Assembly (NCBI RefSeq): GCF_013618865.1
Contig: NZ_JABSOE010000048.1
Location: 1 to 36,343 of the forward strand
Source of the DNA: Phocaeicola faecicola
GTDB lineage: Bacteria > Bacteroidota > Bacteroidia > Bacteroidales > Bacteroidaceae
Length of the DNA: 36,343 bases
Direction of reading: 5' to 3'
This document shows, piece by piece, positions 35,096 to 36,343 of the stretch. Each line of letters begins with the position of its first letter. Positions within the stretch are counted from its first letter, which is position 1. A program made the translations under genes and the position numbers. Below the pieces are notes generated by a model. That model was given only the letters and a program-made list of their open reading frames with translations. It had not been told where the DNA came from and ran no database searches.

Positions 35096-35902
35096 TTACG
35101 GCATGGGAGCCGGCTCTTTCCACACGGGGGTCTGCGGAATCTGCCGGACAATGTATCCGATGCTGACGACGGTCAGGACGACTCCCAGTACCGCGATACC
35201 GGCCGCCCCTCCTGTTCCGTAAGTCGAAATCAGGGTAGCCTGCGGATCTTCGGCAATGAGGAAGGTACACACCGCCGTACCGTTGTTGACAAAGTGCATC
35301 AGGATGCTTGGCAGCAGACTGCCGGTGCGGTAATACATCCATCCCAGGGCAGTACCCAGTACGAAGGCAAACGGAATCTGCACCGGATTGCCGTGTACGG
35401 CACCGAAAATGAGGGAAGAAAAGAGGATGGCCCATACCGGATTTTTCCATTTCCGCAGCAGATGCCCCTGGATGCTTCCCCGGAACAGAAGTTCCTCTAC
35501 GAGGGGAGCCAGGATGACGATGGAGACGATGCCCAGCGGGTGGTGCATCATCTTGTCGAACATCTCCTGGAAATTATTAGGCAGGTCGGCCAGTTCGTTC
35601 AGGTAGTTGGTCCATAGTCCCATGCCTGTGACAAGGACGATGGAGGAAAGTCCGATTTTTATCGTCTGGAGAGTGTTCCACCGCACCGGGTGTACCGATG
35701 TATATTTGCCAGCCAGCAAATGAATGCCGATGGCCACGGTTGCCAGGACCGAAGCCCATAAAAGCAGGTTGAAATAAGGGCCGTCCGAAATACCCGGCAC
35801 TTCGGTGGTGTGGTTGTAAATCATATAGCTGCAGATAAACACCCCGTTGAATGCCAGCTGGTAGGCAAAATAATAAAGCAGTAGTTTGATGGTTCTTCCC
35901 AT
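35096..35902 (-). CDS. CPBP-family (CAAX-like) intramembrane metalloprotease
   Basis: I favour the start at 35902 (MGRTIKLLLYYFAYQLAF), giving 268 aa. The longer frames from 35953 or 36130 add non-protein-like N-terminal sequence over a GC-rich palindromic stretch (CCGCGGCCGCGG) and a possible TATCTTCG promoter element. The protein has about eight membrane helices. The three CPBP motifs are EELLFR (Glu136, Glu137, Arg141), FGAVH (Phe166, His170) and HFVNN (His203, Asn206/207), which form the active site. CPBP proteins (ABI/Rce1-like) process peptides or prenylated proteins, in bacteria often bacteriocin-related or of unknown purpose. No bacteriocin gene is visible here. Confidence 0.85.
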   Translation of the reverse strand: MGRTIKLLLYYFAYQLAFNGVFICSYMIYNHTTEVPGISDGPYFNLLLWASVLATVAIGIHLLAGKYTSVHPVRWNTLQTIKIGLSSIVLVTGMGLWTNYLNELADLPNNFQEMFDKMMHHPLGIVSIVILAPLVEELLFRGSIQGHLLRKWKNPVWAILFSSLIFGAVHGNPVQIPFAFVLGTALGWMYYRTGSLLPSILMHFVNNGTAVCTFLIAEDPQATLISTYGTGGAAGIAVLGVVLTVVSIGYIVRQIPQTPVWKEPAPMP

Positions 35903-36200
35903 AATCGTCGGTTCTTTGTCTGGTTCAATATGCAATGGTTCGTACGAAAACATCCAGGCGGCTGAGCGTAAACAGCCGTACCCGCGGCCGCGGTAGCAAG
36001 GAGATACCGTCAGCATCTGTTTCGTATCATACGAAGATAGCACTTTACCCGTAGATATTGAAATAAAAACCGGGTTTTTCGTTTTTTGCCGCCAATGTAT
36101 GGAAGAAATTCTGTACTGACTGCGGCGCATTTCATCCGCCAGGGCCGGCGGGATCCGTGCAAAAGCCCTTCGGGGAGTCTTAAAATTTCAATATAATTTT

Positions 36201-36208
36201 TATCTTTG
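36201..36208 (+). promoter_or_regulatory. Promoter -7 element at the right edge
   Basis: TATCTTTG following an AT-rich run, reading rightward, with no protein frame of convincing quality behind it before the window ends. Confidence 0.6.
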
Positions 36209-36212
36209 TAAT

Positions 36213-36343
36213 CGGCGTGCGACAAGAAGTCGTACAAGTAATTGTTCAGCATGATGTCTGAACCTGTTGTTCCGTCAACAGTAGCCTAAAGAGGCGTGCT
36301 TTACGAGTAATTGTTTGGTGCGAAGCCCTCTTGACAATATGGT
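36213..36343 (+). ncRNA. Candidate structured RNA, cut by the window end
   Basis: Downstream of the promoter element there are successive hairpins: TGCGAC/GTCGTA (about 36218-36234), GTTCAG/CTGAAC (about 36244-36263), CTGTTG/CAACAG (about 36264-36281), and AAGAGGC with GCCCTCTT. The phrase AGTAATTGTT occurs twice (about 36238 and 36306), once ahead of a hairpin and once behind. It could be a regulatory leader, or an abundant RNA such as the Bacteroidales 6S-like RNA; no class was recognised with certainty. It is incomplete here. Confidence 0.35.

Noticed and set aside
36251..36289. Short frame MMSEPVVPSTVA that might be a leader peptide
   Set aside because: It is only 12 codons with no regulatory codon run, and it overlaps strong hairpins; too little to support a peptide.

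Overview
The window comes from a member of the Bacteroidales, most likely Bacteroides or Phocaeicola. Many genes are preceded by the Bacteroidetes-type promoter element TAnnTTTG, in two cases with a well spaced upstream TTTG, and most starts lack a strong Shine-Dalgarno sequence. The gene families fit too: a C10 (streptopain-like) lipoprotein protease, a tricorn-like S41 protease, DUF4294 and EFR1-type ferredoxin proteins, rubrerythrin, and SulP transporters.

Positions 1-5700 are an AT-rich accessory region. It is a graveyard-like array of orphan Rhs tips with toxin and immunity modules, read right to left on the minus strand and ending at a transposase remnant (114-407). In transcription order it holds: an Rhs scrap joined out of frame to a barnase-like RNase toxin remnant (5693-5305); a barstar immunity gene (5292-4897); the 3' tail of a second immunity gene (4735-4615); a terminator; an Rhs tip with a predicted PD-(D/E)XK-like nuclease tip (4481-3735); the full-length version of that second immunity gene (3659-2967); a second copy of the terminator; a longer Rhs core (2834-1683) cut by an in-frame amber codon from its unrecognised toxin tip (1634-1254); and an immunity candidate built from two tandem copies of one domain (1252-467). 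The module [immunity-gene tail - terminator - Rhs segment] is present twice, which suggests assembly by homologous recombination.

Positions 5700-8400 carry an outer-membrane barrel protein and a C10 protease lipoprotein whose leader contains a perfect 14-bp AT-rich palindrome. From mutS at 8450 rightward the window is mostly conserved chromosome: mutS; a minus-strand group ruvB - flippase - DUF389; divergently an EFR1 ferredoxin and mnmA; a large tricorn-like protease; tRNA-Gln(TTG); a small lipoprotein; nadA; a TrmH-family methyltransferase; DUF4294; a helix-hairpin-helix plus barrel protein; a radical SAM protein; a SulP transporter; rubrerythrin; enolase; a DEAD-box helicase with a DbpA-like RNA-binding domain; and a small membrane protein next to a CPBP protease.

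The most interesting items outside the Rhs array are two identical 141-bp copies (21189-21329 and 28314-28454) of a complete small RNA unit on the minus strand. Each has TTTG, 19 nt, TATCTTTG, then a roughly 60-nt transcript ending in a 7-bp hairpin and T7. A structured RNA candidate with its own promoter element also runs off the right edge (36201-36343).
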